Shown: in pieces, positions 11,375 to 21,950 of the stretch
Numbering within the stretch: the first letter of the stretch is position 1
Layout: each line of letters opens with the position of its first letter
NCBI GenBank assembly: GCA_023548195.1
Contig: JAJHZJ010000694.1
Location: 1,674,001-1,738,000 of the forward strand
Source: Bettongia penicillata ogilbyi
Lineage: Eukaryota; Chordata; Mammalia; Diprotodontia; Potoroidae
Length of the DNA stretch: 64,000 nucleotides
Direction: 5' to 3'
Made by a program: the position numbers and the translations under genes
The notes under the pieces: model-generated
The model's input: the letters and a program-made list of their open reading frames with translations, nothing else
Told to the model about the DNA's origin: nothing
The model's database searches: none

Positions 11375-13262
11375 GTAATGGATCAGTTCTCTTCAGTTCC
11401 AAAAAATTCGCCTTTGGGATGTCTCTTACAAAACTGGAAAAAATTTAGCTTTTCTAAAGAACTTAAAAAGAAAAAGTTGGTGTTCTTTTGCAACACAGTT
11501 TAGCCTCAGTATCACCTGAAGGACAACGAAGTGTGGCCCATGTTTGGAATCTTACAATGTAAAACTCTTTTACAAAAATGGATAGAAATATCTTACATAA
11601 GGGCCTTCGTCAAACTCTCTCAGGACCCCATTCTCAGAAAAGACTGTAAGATGCTTGTAGCCAGAGCCGCCCCACAAAAGGACAATAAGGGTGAATTGGA
11701 TGTTCGAGTCTCGGCATCCCCTCTTCCCCTATCTCCATTCCCAACCCCTGCTCAGTTCCCAGCCCTGGGTCTTGCTGAGGTGCCTCCCTCTGCAGCCTGT
11801 CTTGCTGGGGCAATATTCACGCAGGCCTCAGACCCCAGCCCCTGGGCAGTGTCTACATTATCACTCCCCATAACCCATCCCGCCTTGGAGACTCCATCTT
11901 AGGCTCCGACTATGGGCCTCTCCCTGAGGCAACATCCACTCCGGCCATAGGCCCCACTCCTGTGGCACTCTCTGGGGCATGTCCCCCTTCTACCCCTACT
12001 TTTTCTCAGGTATCAGTGGATCTTTCCCCTTGCCAGCCAGATCCCCTGACCCTGCATCCTAGTCTAGTTCAGCAGGCATTCCCCAGCCCCTCCCTCACTA
12101 GAAGTGGGACTTTCTATCTTCCTCCACAAGCCCCTGTCCCCATTGGGTCATCAGGGCTGTTTCCCTTAAGAGAAGTGCCTACCTCACCCAGTGGGACAAT
12201 CAGGGTGCATGTTCCATTCTCTTTCTCAGATCTCACCCAGATTAAAGAGAAACTGGGGAGATATTTGGAAGACCCCACTAAGTTTACTGAGGGTTTTAGG
12301 GACATAGTCCTACAATTTGAACTTTCTTGGAATGATGTGCATATTCTTTTTTCTACTGGATGTACAGTTGAAGAAAAGAGGAGAATCTGGGAGCAAGTTC
12401 AGAAGTGTGAAGCTTGTTTGGCAAGTAATGACCCCACGAAATACCCCCCTGGAACAGTGGCCTTTCCCCTTACTGATCCGGGATGGGATTATCAGAAAAG
12501 CCAGGATAGAGGAAAAAGAGATCATACGGTATTTTGTTTGCTAAAAGGCCTAAAAACTGCATTTAAAAAGCAGATGAATTTTCAGAAGATTAAAGAAATT
12601 ACTCAGGGAGAAAAGGAGAACCCTGCCTTTTTCCAAGACAGGCTGATAGAGGCTGTTAAAAAATACATGAATTTAGATCCTGACTCTATGGAAGGAGCAA
12701 CAGTCCTTAGTATGTATTTCATTAATCAGTCTGCCCCAGATACTAGGAAGAAACTGCAGAAATTGGCAGTGGGACCCCAAACACCTCAGGCCCAATTACT
12801 AGAGACAGCCTTTGGAGTTTTTAACAACAGAGGCCTCATTGCAGCAGAGCAAAGAAAACGAAGGAGAAGGGTCAGGGCCAGGGAGCATGCTCAATTCTTG
12901 GCTGCTGCCTTGGCCAGGAGAAGACCCAAGGAGCACCCCTGCAGGGTGCTTCCTCCTTGGAGGAAGCTCAGCTACTTGGGCAGTGAAGAAACCTACTTTC
13001 ATTGCCACTAGGGGGGTCACTGGTTGAAGGAGTGCCCCTCCAGGGTACCCCCCCAGAGGGAGCCCCAGGAACTGATGCCTATGGAACTGTGCCCATGTGA
13101 CCAGGAGGAACATTGGAGGAAAGATTGTCCCTCAGATTGGAAAAGTGGTGGAGCCGCCCCCCAGTACCCTGTCCTCCAGTCTTCTCAAGACTTGGAATGA
13201 CAGGAAAGCCTGGATGCTGGCAGTGCTCCCACTTTCTCCACCTCTATCGCCAAGCCCTGAGC
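11375..13262 (+). pseudogene. Retroviral gag remnant (matrix, capsid, nucleocapsid)
   Basis: Gag builds the virion core. The start near 11375 reads MDQFSSVPKNSPLGCLLQNW, a gammaretrovirus-like matrix beginning. That frame meets a stop at 11501 and continues to 11902. A frameshift then leads into a 350-codon open frame (11962-13011) with the proline-rich linker followed by capsid. Capsid recognition rests on the PFSFSDLTQIKEKL start, the TDPGWDYQ stretch and the major homology region QGEKENPAFFQDRL (about 12604-12645). Nucleocapsid has two C-x2-C-x4-H-x4-C-like knuckles, both damaged: the first (about 12992-13037) lacks its first Cys and contains the stop at 13009; the second (13089-13129) has its first Cys misplaced. 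The 350-codon open frame could suggest domestication. The missing start context, flanking stops and lost neighbours argue for chance survival. Confidence 0.87.
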
Positions 13263-14615
13263 AAAAATGAAGGCTGAAGGTAAGGTTACCCACTTTAACT
13301 TGACTAAGTTCTCTGCTTTAACCAGTTACTCTAGCCCTATCCACCCCCTGACCCCTTGGGTCATAGGCATTGAAAGGGAAACTAAGGAATGTCTCCAGAC
13401 ATACTCCCTCCCCAGCCTACTTGAGGATCTGTTGTTTAAACACTCCTTCCTTATGCCCTCCTCTAGCCCTGCCCCCTTGCTGGAAAGGGAGCTGATGGTG
13501 AAACTGGGGAGCCAGTTTTCTCTAATTAATCCTCCCATCTCCTTTTTCCCTCTGTTCACTAAATCTCCCTATGTTCGCTTGAGAGTGTGGGAGCCAGTTG
13601 AGTCAGTTGTTTGGGATCTGGGAATTCTGAGGTGAGCTTCTTCTGCCACCCTAGCCATTGTTAGCCTCCCAGACCCTAAAGTGCTCCCCCATCTCAGCCA
13701 GTATCTGATTAAGCCTGAGACCTGGGAAGAACTACAGTCTTTAATTGAAATATTCCCTAAGTATAGAATCTTTGTCCCTTGTTCATCTCCATGCAGCACT
13801 GCGATCCTTCCTGCAAAAAAGTGGAATGGAGAATACTCACAATTTATTTTTGCTTTTGAATGTACTTTTCCTGGGGAATCAAATCCATATCAGCTAACGT
13901 GTACAGTTTTGCCCCAAAGCTTTCAAGATAACCCTCTTTTATTTGGTCAGGCTTTGGGAGGGATTTAAGGCACCTGAAACTAGTGGGTAGTAGCTTAATT
14001 CAGTATGTGCATGATTTATAGCCCCACCCAGGCAAGTTCTGCCACAGAAGCCCTTAATTTCTTAGGCATTTGAGGCTATAGGGTCTCTTGGAACAAAGTC
14101 CAGATAGCCTGCTAGTCCATAAAGTATCTGAGCCATGAACTGATGCCCACCTCTCTCTCCTTAACCTCTAAGAGAAAAAGGACAGTCCTGTCTCTGTTCC
14201 AGCCACTAAGAAACAAGTTCGAATATTTTTAGGCATGACTGGATTTTGTAGACTCTGGATTCCTAATTTTGGTTTTATTACTAAACCCCTTTATGACCCT
14301 ACTTGGGGCACTGACTCAGATCAGGCTAAAGCTTTTGAGACTCTGAAAACTAATTTGACCACCACCCCATCACTAGACTTACCCAATCTGGAAAAACCTT
14401 TCACTCTGTTGATGAAAGGAGAGGACAGGCTTTGGGAGTCTACCCATTCCTTAGGACCCGACCCCAGGCCAGTTGGTGTTTTTATTTACTCAAAATATTC
14501 TTTCCTTGTTCTACATGCCCATGGAGTAACCTGGAAAGAAAGGGGATATCTGACAGCAAAAAAAAACCCTACCCTATCAAACATGCCCTTCTGTGTTTTG
14601 ACCTTGCCATAGTCT
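13263..14615 (+). pseudogene. Retroviral pro-pol remnant
   Basis: It continues in the same frame as gag after stop codons, the arrangement seen in gammaretroviruses. 13267-13635 contains the end of a protease-like region (PLLERELMVKLGSQF); the aspartic protease D-T/S-G active-site motif was not found, so that part seems deleted. 13681-13968 holds RT fingers and palm (PETWEELQSLIEIFPKYRIF, later TVLPQSFQDNPLLF) with an internal deletion. A frameshift leads to the catalytic loop at about 14004-14015, reading YVHD instead of a YxDD motif. 14235-14612 is the RT connection region (GFCRLWIPNFGFITKPLY). RNase H is partial at best and no integrase follows. Confidence 0.82.
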
Positions 14616-14975
14616 TCTTTAATTCTCTCCAGAGAAATTGTCTTTTATGCCAGGGAAATTGTCTTTTTTTATAGTCCTTTTGTGCCTTTTTGGTGTGTGT
14701 TTGCCTAACATCCTTTCCAGGTTTGTCTTTTCCAGAGTGCATGCTATCAACTAGCAGATGACAGCCCAGGATATATACCAAGTTCCAGCTGAATCCAAGG
14801 TCTCCAGTCCACTGGACCTGGCACCACCCAGGTTCTGAAGTCTGATCCCTTAAACAGGACCCCTATCAAGGCAGGGGCAGCTCTACGCCCCTTGCCAGCA
14901 GGAAGCAGTTTCAGAAGCTGAGACCTTTGCCCTTTACCCCAAAAGAATTTGAGTCTACTCTGTTTGAGGGAGGAG
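14616..14975. other. Gene-free retroviral remnant between pol and U3
   Basis: No integrase or envelope motif is recognisable in any frame. A short direct repeat (AAATTGTCTTTT, 14636 and 14657) is present. The end, GAGGGAGGAG at 14967-14976, looks like a polypurine tract beside U3. Confidence 0.6.
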
Positions 14976-15595
14976 TGATGGGGTTCAGACTCTGGGGTCC
15001 TCCTTGAACTCCCCTTGAATCTTCCCACTTAATCTGGCCTTTCTTACTCAAATCTAATCTTCCCATTGGTTCTGGCAGTATCTTCATGGGCTTTTCATTA
15101 TTGTTCTGCTCAGGTCTCTGTTGTACTCCCTACCCTTGATCCCATCAAAATCCCATTCCCCAGGCTGCTGACCACCCCCATCAAGATCTGTATTCATTCC
15201 CATCCTACCTCTATCTGGATCTCTGGATTGCCCCACCTGCCTCCTACTCAAGCCCTCCATTGTCTGATTTCTCCTGATTGCCTCCAGCTGTTTCCAACCT
15301 TTGACCACTCATTCCCTCCTGGGACTTTTCCTCAACACCCTCCCTAAACCTCTCTTCCCATCACCCTAGACTTAGCAGACCACCCCCAGATCCCTCCTAT
15401 AGTCTTTTCTGTATTTAAGTTTCATCTTGCCTCCATGAAGGCGCTCAGATGCAATCCAGCTCAGACTCTGTCTCGCTGGCATTCTGTAAGTTCTACTTGT
15501 GAATATAAGCATTACAAATGCTTAAGCTGCTTAGGAGCCAACCCAAGGTGGCAAATCTTTAATAAACTTTTGTTTTCTTTGGCTTTAAAAAAAAA
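14976..15595 (+). promoter_or_regulatory. Retroviral U3-R with TATA-like box, poly(A) signal and A-run
   Basis: U3 begins TGATGGGG directly after the purine tract. A TATA-like TATTTAAG lies at 15412-15419 and AATAAA at 15561-15566. About 20 bases after AATAAA the sequence becomes nine A. A complete LTR should continue into U5 and end in CA; here it does not. The U3 is pyrimidine-rich (CCTCC and CCATC runs) and contains an ATTGG box at about 15064. Confidence 0.75.
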
Positions 15596-17745
15596 TTTCT
15601 TTCCAATGATTTTATAGATTCACAGATTCTACCAAAAATGCATTAATGTGCCTATATTCCCACAACCCCTCCCATAATGACTATTCCCATGTTATTTCCT
15701 CTCTTTCCCCCCACCAGACTGTGTACAATCTTATATAGGTTCTATGTGTACTTTTCTATTAAATATATGTTGCATAGAAGAATTAAAATGAATGGGAGAA
15801 ACCATAAAACAAAACAAAACAAGATGAAAAAGAAAATGGTCTGTTTCTATCTGTGATCCAATTCCATAGTTCTTTCTCTAGATGTGGAAGCTGTTTTGAT
15901 TCAAGAGTCCATTGGAAATTATTTAAGTACATGCATTTCAATGAAGTACTAAGTCTACCAGAAAAATTCCTCACACACTGTGGTTGTTGCTGTGTACAAA
16001 GTTCTCCTGGTTCTGCTCCTTTCACTCAGCATCAGTTCATATAAGTCTTTCCAGGCTTCTCTGAAGCTTCATCTGAAGTCGTTTCTCATAGCATAATAGT
16101 ATTCCATTCCACTCATATGCCACAACATGTTCAGCCATTCCCCAATTGATGGACATTGCCTTGATTTCCAGTTTTTGGCCACCACAAAGAGAGCTGCTAT
16201 AAATATTTTTGTTCATGTGGGACCCTTTCCCATTTCTGTGATCTCTTTAGGATAGAGTCTCAGAAGTTATATTGCTGGGTCAAAGGGTATGCACATTTTT
16301 GTAGCCCTTTGGGCATAGTTCCAAATTGTTCTCCATAATGGTTGGATCAGCTCACAGCTCCACCAACAATGAATTAGTGTTCCAGTTCTCCCACATCTTC
16401 TCCAACATTTGTCATCTTCCTATTCTGTCATGTTTGTCAATCTGATTGGTGTGATGTGGCACCTTACAGTTGTTTTGATTTGTATCTCTCTAATCGGTAG
16501 TGATTTAGGGCATTTTTTTATGTGACTGTAGATAGCTTTAATTTCTTCCTCTGAAAATTCCCTGTTCATGTCCTTTGAACATTCATCAACTGGGGAATGA
16601 CTTGTATTCTTGTACATTTGATTCAGTTCTCTATATATTTTAGAAATGAGGCCTTTATAACAGACACTAGTTGCTAAAATTCTCAGTTTTCTGCTTCCCT
16701 CCTATTCTTTGTTTCATTGGACTTCTTTGTGCAAAAACTTTTCAGTTTAATGTAATCAAAATTATCCATTTTGTACTTCATAATGTTCTTTATCTCTTGT
16801 TTAGTCAAAAATTTCTCCATTCTCCATAAATCTGACAAATACACTATTCCTTGCTCCACTAATTTATTTATAGTATCAATCTTTATATCCAGATCATGTA
16901 CCCACTTGGACTTTATTCTTGTGTATACTGTCAGGCATTGGTCTATGCCCAGTTTCCACCACACTGTTATCCAGTTTTCCCAGCAGTTTTTGTCAGAAAG
17001 TGAGTTCTTATCCCAGAAGCTGGGGTCCTTGGGTTTATCAAACAGTAGATTGCTATATTCATTGACTACTGTACCTTGAGTACCTAACCTATTCCATCAG
17101 CATACCCCTCTGTTTCTTAGCCAGTACCAAGTGGTTTTGATAATTGCTGCTTTATAATACAATTTGAGATTTGGTAGGGTTAGGCTACCTTCCCTAGCAT
17201 TTCTTTTCATTAGTTCCCTTGATATTCTGGACCTTTTGTTCTTCCAGATGAATTTTGATATTATTTTTTCTAGCTCTAGAAAATAATTATCTGGTAGTTT
17301 GATTGGTATGGTACTGAATAAGTAAATTAATTTAGGTAGAATTGTCATTTTTATTATATTGGCTCAGCCTATCCACAAGCAACTGATGCTCAGTTTTGCT
17401 GGGTAATTTATCCTTAGTTGTAGTCCCAGCTCTTTTGCCTTAAGGAATATCATATCTAATTGCTTCAATCTTTTAATGTAGAAGCTGCAAGATCCTGTGT
17501 GATCCTGACTGTAGCTCCTCAGTATTTGAATGATTTCTTTCTGACTGCCTGCAGTATTTTCCTTCACTTGATAGTTCTGGGATTTGGCAATGATGTCCCT
17601 TGATGTTTTTAGTTTGGGATCCCTTTCAGGAGGTGAATAGTGGATTCTTTTGATGACTATTTTGCCCAATGGATCTAGGACTTCTGGGCAGTTTTCCTTG
17701 ATGATTTCTTGGAAGATATTGTCCAGGTCATCAAATCTCTGTTAG
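15596..17745 (-). mobile_element. L1 copy G with large internal deletion (ORF1 joined to ORF2 C-terminus)
   Basis: On the minus strand, 17745-17376 is the ORF1 RRM/C-terminal region (ERDPKLKTSRDIIAK, YPAKLSI). At about 17375 the sequence switches without a gap to the C-terminal third of ORF2 ([20 protein letters not shown]), which runs to the 3'UTR at 15600. The rest of ORF1, the inter-ORF spacer and roughly the first two thirds of ORF2 (endonuclease and RT core) are absent. Short open stretches on the minus strand at 17348-17097, 16964-16683 and 16617-16420 belong to ORF2, with stops and frameshifts between them. Confidence 0.85.
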
Positions 17746-18230
17746 AAGAAGGGATTGGGAAATGGGAAAATAGCTCCCTGCCTCTGACACTCAGCAGTCT
17801 GGCACCCTCCCTGAGCTTCAACCATCCAGAGGAGAAAAAGAACCTCTTTCTTCCTTCAGCCCTGCCCATATCCACCTCCCCTGTATTGTTATGCCTATCA
17901 AGATGAACCATTCCTCCTTGCTTGCTCTGCTCAGGTGATGAACAAAACTAGGAGAAAGGTCATTTGCTACTCTGTGTTGCTGTGCCTCAGAGGTCAGATG
18001 TAACACCATAACCTCTGTTGGAATATGTTAGTTACCAATCCAGGGAAGGGTCATTCATTCTGACATGGGAATGTGCCTCAGAAGTCAGATATAGCATTGC
18101 AACTTCTGCTTGCTGAGTTAGTTCCCATTCTGGAGAAGGACTGTTTGCTCCAAAGTTTTGATATACCTGAGAGATCTCTCCATGGTGTCTTGGTTCCCAG
18201 ACCTAGGGGGAAACTTCACTTTGTTAACTT
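17746..18230. repeat. Unassigned segment with three 90-bp direct repeats
   Basis: Units begin at about 17938, 18028 (TTAGTTACCAATCCAGGGAA) and 18118 (TTAGTTCCCATTCTGGAGAA). Units 1 and 2 share GTGCCTCAGARGTCAGAT. Identity by eye is about 65-75 percent. The flanks 17746-17935 match nothing I recognise. Direct repeats of this size occur in retroviral U3 enhancers and in minisatellites. Confidence 0.75.
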
Positions 18231-18425
18231 TGTTTTTTTGTCATGAACTTCTTCAGCAATCTTATGGAGTCTGTGAACCCCTTCTTAGAATAATGTTTTT
18301 AAATGCATAAAATTAAATATATAAGACTGCAAAGAAAATAAATTATATTAAAATATAGTTACCAAAATTAAAAATAATACTTCATAGTTCCCCAGGTAAA
18401 AAACAGCAAACTAGATTATATTATC
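18231..18425. mobile_element. Old AT-rich interspersed repeat, family not named
   Basis: The run from GTCATGAACTTCTTCAGCAA to the ACTTCATAGTTCCC end resembles a common ancient mammalian repeat ('...aatgtttttaaatgcataaaat...'). I cannot assign the family with certainty. Confidence 0.4.
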
Positions 18426-18429
18426 TTAC

Positions 18430-19032
18430 TTAGTGATCTCATTGGCTCCCATGAGTTCAATTGTCATCTCTGTGTAGATGATTTGCAGATCTATACATCC
18501 TTTCCTAATCTCTCTCTTCAATTGCACTTAACCAGCTGCCTTTTGGATGTCCTATAGTCGTCTCACACTCAGCATGTCCAAAACAGAACTTACTGTCTTT
18601 CTTCCAAGCCTTCAACTCTTCCTTAATTTGCTATTATGATTGAGGACACTATTATCCTTCCAGCTACGTAGGCTCACAACCCTTGTGGTTTTTTTAAATA
18701 CTCACTTATTCTTACCCTACATATCTAATCTGTTGTCAAATCTTGTCATTTTGCCTTCACAACATTTCTTGTGTATGTTCTCCTCTCTCTTCTCACATGG
18801 CCCCTCATCATGTCATACCTGTACTATTACAATAGCTTTCTAGCTGATCTCCATGCCTCATCTCCCCACCCCACTGTGCATATCTTGCATTAACATAATT
18901 ATTTGTATATTATCTCTACCATTAAAACATAGGTTCTTGAGGTCTGGTACTGTTTCTGCCTTTCTTTGCATCTTCATTGTTTAGCACAGTGCCTGGAATG
19001 TAGTAAATGCTGAATAAATACTTGTTGGGTAA
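18430..19032 (+). mobile_element. L2 LINE fragment (RT to 3' end)
   Basis: 18440-18870 resembles L2 ORF2 around the reverse transcriptase active site: ISLAPMS-like text, then CVDD in place of YADD at about 18472-18483, followed by the LxxxLSMSKTELT-like stretch. 18925-19030 is the characteristic L2 end (TTTAGCACAGTGCCTGGAAT, then AATAAATACTTGTTG). The part between is shortened. It is strongly decayed. Confidence 0.82.
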
Positions 19033-20280
19033 TTGCTGGATAGGTTGAATAAGGTCAAAGAGGTCACTGGCAAAATGCAGTTTATAGAAGCACATTCATA
19101 GACCAACAGGAGCATTTTAATTAGCGTCATCAGCAAAGAGTCATGGTCATTAGGTTTCTGGGCAGATGAATCTTGCAGGGCCTGACCTGCATATGTATAA
19201 TAACATATATGTAAAAATAAAAGCATAGTCCCACTTCCATTGGAGACCACTCCTTTCCTCCTAAGAATTCCTTAGAGGATACACAAAAGATGCCAGATCA
19301 TTTGGTAAGGATCAATGAAAAGCTATAAATGAACCATATTGACCTGATGCCATACTTTTGTATCCAATCACAGTATACAGAATTCTAGAGCTGGAAAAGT
19401 AACCTTGCAGATAGTCTAGTCCAAGTGTCTCAGTTCAGCATCATAGTAGCCTGATAAGAGAGTACAAAACTCACTTGGGATTTACTCCCTCTCCACAAGA
19501 GACAAGAAGCAAAGCAGAACTGGAACAATACGTTCTCACTTTTTTCTAAGCTACGTGTTCCTCTAGCATCCAGGATCTCAGGGCATCATCAAACTGTAGG
19601 AGTTTGGGAAGTCATGGAAGAAGAGGTGAGCTGGAATCTTTTTTTCTTTTTCTCCAGTACTATGTGATTTTTATCAGAAAAAAATCCTGATTTAGAAATC
19701 TCTTTGACCAAGGTAGATCTGCAACTTTTTAGAGAGTTGCCTAGGGTTCTCAGAGGTTAACTTAATCACGCATAGAGTCTATATGTTTCAATAGTGGGAC
19801 TTGAATGCCAGGTTGTTGGTTTTTTTTTTAACTTAGTTAATTGAATTTACTTTTACTCTGTGGCCTGTTCTCTATCCATTACTGCACTGCTGCCTCTTTA
19901 ATAAATTTTAGGAACAGGATTAAGACTTTATGGAAGGACTATTTATACCTCCCTGGTCTGGGGGGATCTGTGCATCTCTTTGTGGAAGGCTTTCCTGGAG
20001 AATTCTCTTGAGACAACTGCTAACACCCACAGGTCCTCAAGTGTCAAGGGGCTTTTTTACCTATTATCAGCAAAGGTCTTCTTAGAGAACATCTGCCTTG
20101 CATGCATACCAAGGGCAAGTTTACAAGGTGAACCAAGTTTCTCCTGGAATGGTTTTTTGACACCATGGAGTGGCATTTAGATACCGTGCATTTGAGTTTT
20201 CACTCTCCGAGGACTCACAAATGTCTATTTCTAAGTCATAACGTGTTCAAAATTATAATGTGTTTTACTTGACTCCAGAT
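19033..20280. other. Gene-free stretch, mostly anonymous
   Basis: About 19380-19440 ('gagctggaaaagtaaccttgc') resembles a MIR-like remnant. The rest, including 19980-20180 with a 66-codon open frame, shows no recognisable domain or repeat. Confidence 0.4.
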
Positions 20281-20540
20281 CCAAGATAATCAGGGAAAAG
20301 TTTCAGGGAGGAAGATTTTGACTCAATTAGAAGAAAACACATCCTAAAAAAAAGAGATGTCCCTAAAGTAGAATGAGCTGCCCCGGAAGACAGTGAGTTT
20401 TCATCAGTGGAAGTCTTTAACTGAGATTGGACTCCCACTTGTCGGGGGTGCTATAGAGGGGATTCCTGCTCCGGTATAGATCAGACTAGATGACCTTAGA
20501 AATGTTTTCAGTCTTTGAGATTCTTTAATTCTATGAGCCT
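20281..20540 (+). mobile_element. CR1/L3 LINE 3' end
   Basis: The sequence has the order typical of CR1-type 3' ends: a gapped start, 'gaatgagctgcc', 'agtggaagtctttaactgag', 'ctagatgacctta', ending in 'attctttaattctatgag'. It is homologous by eye to 51990-52375. Confidence 0.75.
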
Positions 20541-20890
20541 AGCTCACATACGCTGTGAGTTAGAATGATAGGATGTTAACTCTGCCTTTCAGTTTGCTTT
20601 TATTTAAATATGATGATGGAGATCAAAGTAGTTTATTAGGGGTTGAAAAGTGGACAGGAAGAATTTTGAACCACTTTATTCACTCCTCCTTCCCCCACCC
20701 CTACCCCCTTAAATTTGGGCATTGAAAGAACAAAGACAGGAAATGAATGAATAAAAACGCATATATTAATGCTTAATATGTGCTAACCACTGAACTAAGC
20801 ACTGGTGATGCCAATACAAAAGCAAAGACAGCCCCTGCCCCCAAGAAGCTTATATTCTAATTAAAGAGACAACACACAGGGATGTTGAGT
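20541..20890. other. Gene-free stretch with a MIR-type SINE head
   Basis: 20750-20870 has the sequence 'atatgtgctaaccactgaactaagcactggtg...' followed by 'agcccctgcccccaagaagctt', a common mammalian SINE segment (reverse orientation). Confidence 0.55.
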
Positions 20891-20896
20891 GGGAAA

Positions 20897-21120
20897 CCAT
20901 TTGTTGTTGTTTAGTCCTTTTCAGTTGTGACCCCATTTAGGGTTTTCTTGACAAAGATACTGGAGTACTTTCCATTTCCTTCTCCAGCTCGTTTTACAGA
21001 TCAGGAAACTGAGGTAGAGTTAAATGACTTGTCTAGGGTAGATTTGAACTCAGGAAGAAGAGTCTTCCTGACTCCAGGCCTGGCACTCTATACACTTCAC
21101 CACCGAGTTGCACTGGGAAG
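20897..21120 (-). mobile_element. Mar-1-type CORE-SINE
   Basis: The tail complement is at 20897-20985 ('tttagtccttttcagttgtgacccc', 'cttgacaaagatactgg'), the CORE at 20990-21040 (shortened) and the tRNA-like head at 21045-21115 ('ctccaggcctggcactctata'). Part of the CORE is missing compared with 36745-36985. Confidence 0.85.
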
Positions 21121-21239
21121 TAATAGAGGAGGAGATTAACACATCCCTTTGAGGATCAAGAACAGAGTTAATATCATGGTTCCAGAATTGAAAGGAGCAT
21201 AAACTTGTCAAGACTGCTGCCACAGAGAAGATGAACTTG

Positions 21240-21415
21240 GAGTAGTGTGTGTGTGTGTGTGTGTATGTGTACCATATATACATACGCATGTACATATGGA
21301 TATATATGTATATATATACACATACACACTATATATCTATGTGTGTGTATATATATGTATATAATGTGTGTATATATGTGTGTGTAGATAGATGGTAGAT
21401 AAATTGATAGATACT
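21240..21415. repeat. TG/TA compound microsatellite
   Basis: Alternating GT, TA and ATAC blocks, ending in a GATA-like patch (TAGATAGATGG). Open frames here only encode His-Thr or Tyr-Ile runs. Confidence 0.95.
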
Positions 21416-21719
21416 TTCTTCCGTCTGACCTGGCACAGATGTAGAACTTGCCTCTAGGCACTTTTCACCCCATTGCTTGCCCACATCTCTGGGGGCTGGC
21501 AAATAGCTAATATCTTTTCATTGTTTCCACTGGTCAGACAGGAAATGGAGACACCAAACATGCATTGCCTTGGCTGCACTCACCTCCAGTTGATGGCAAA
21601 ACTTGGAATGAGTCTTCTAATTATTTATCAACCCTTTCACTATCACACCCCATTGTGTATATTGCAGCATTTTAAATGGCCATTTCATGACTATATTCTT
21701 AAATCTGAGTAACAGTGGT

Positions 21720-21950
21720 CAGTGGTATTGGAGAAGTGTGTGGATAGAGAGTGATCTTGGAGTAAGGAAGATTTAGATTCAAATCCTGCCTCTGACCCAT
21801 ACATGATTGAGTCCTTTAATTTCATTTTCCTTATCTGCAAAATGGGGTGATAGTATCTCTAGTACTTCTATATCAATGTTGTGAGATGGGGTGTATGTAA
21901 AGCTTTACAGAGTGCTGTATAAATGTCAGTTGTTATCACATAACTTGGGA
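21720..21950 (+). mobile_element. MIR-type SINE
   Basis: tRNA-like head ('gtggatagagagtgatcttgg...gattcaaatcctgcc'), CORE ('cttatctgcaaaatgggg') and an L2-like tail ('aaagctttacagagtgctgtataaatg'). This is a nearly complete ancient MIR/Ther-1-like element. Confidence 0.8.

Larger units (their letters stand above)
11300..15595 (+). mobile_element. Gammaretrovirus-like endogenous retrovirus relic (ERV1 class)
   Basis: Order: matrix, proline-rich linker, capsid, nucleocapsid, a trace of protease, a broken reverse transcriptase, then U3-R. Integrase and env are not recognisable; only about 360 bases separate the end of the RT region from U3. No 5' LTR or primer-binding site is visible upstream of gag. 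The 3' end is AATAAA at 15561, about 20 bases, then nine A at 15587, with no U5. Many stops and frameshifts show it is dead. The exact 5' boundary is uncertain (11290-11375). Confidence 0.88.

Noticed and set aside
15066..15347. Possible retroviral env peptide
   Set aside because: The frame lies inside U3 and is Pro/Ser-rich from pyrimidine-rich DNA; no transmembrane or fusion-type features.
14996..15595. Complete LTR with U5
   Set aside because: After AATAAA there are only about 20 bases before an A-run, and no CA end; U5 is absent.
16771..17079. Plus-strand 102-codon open frame
   Set aside because: Antisense shadow of L1 ORF2 in copy G.
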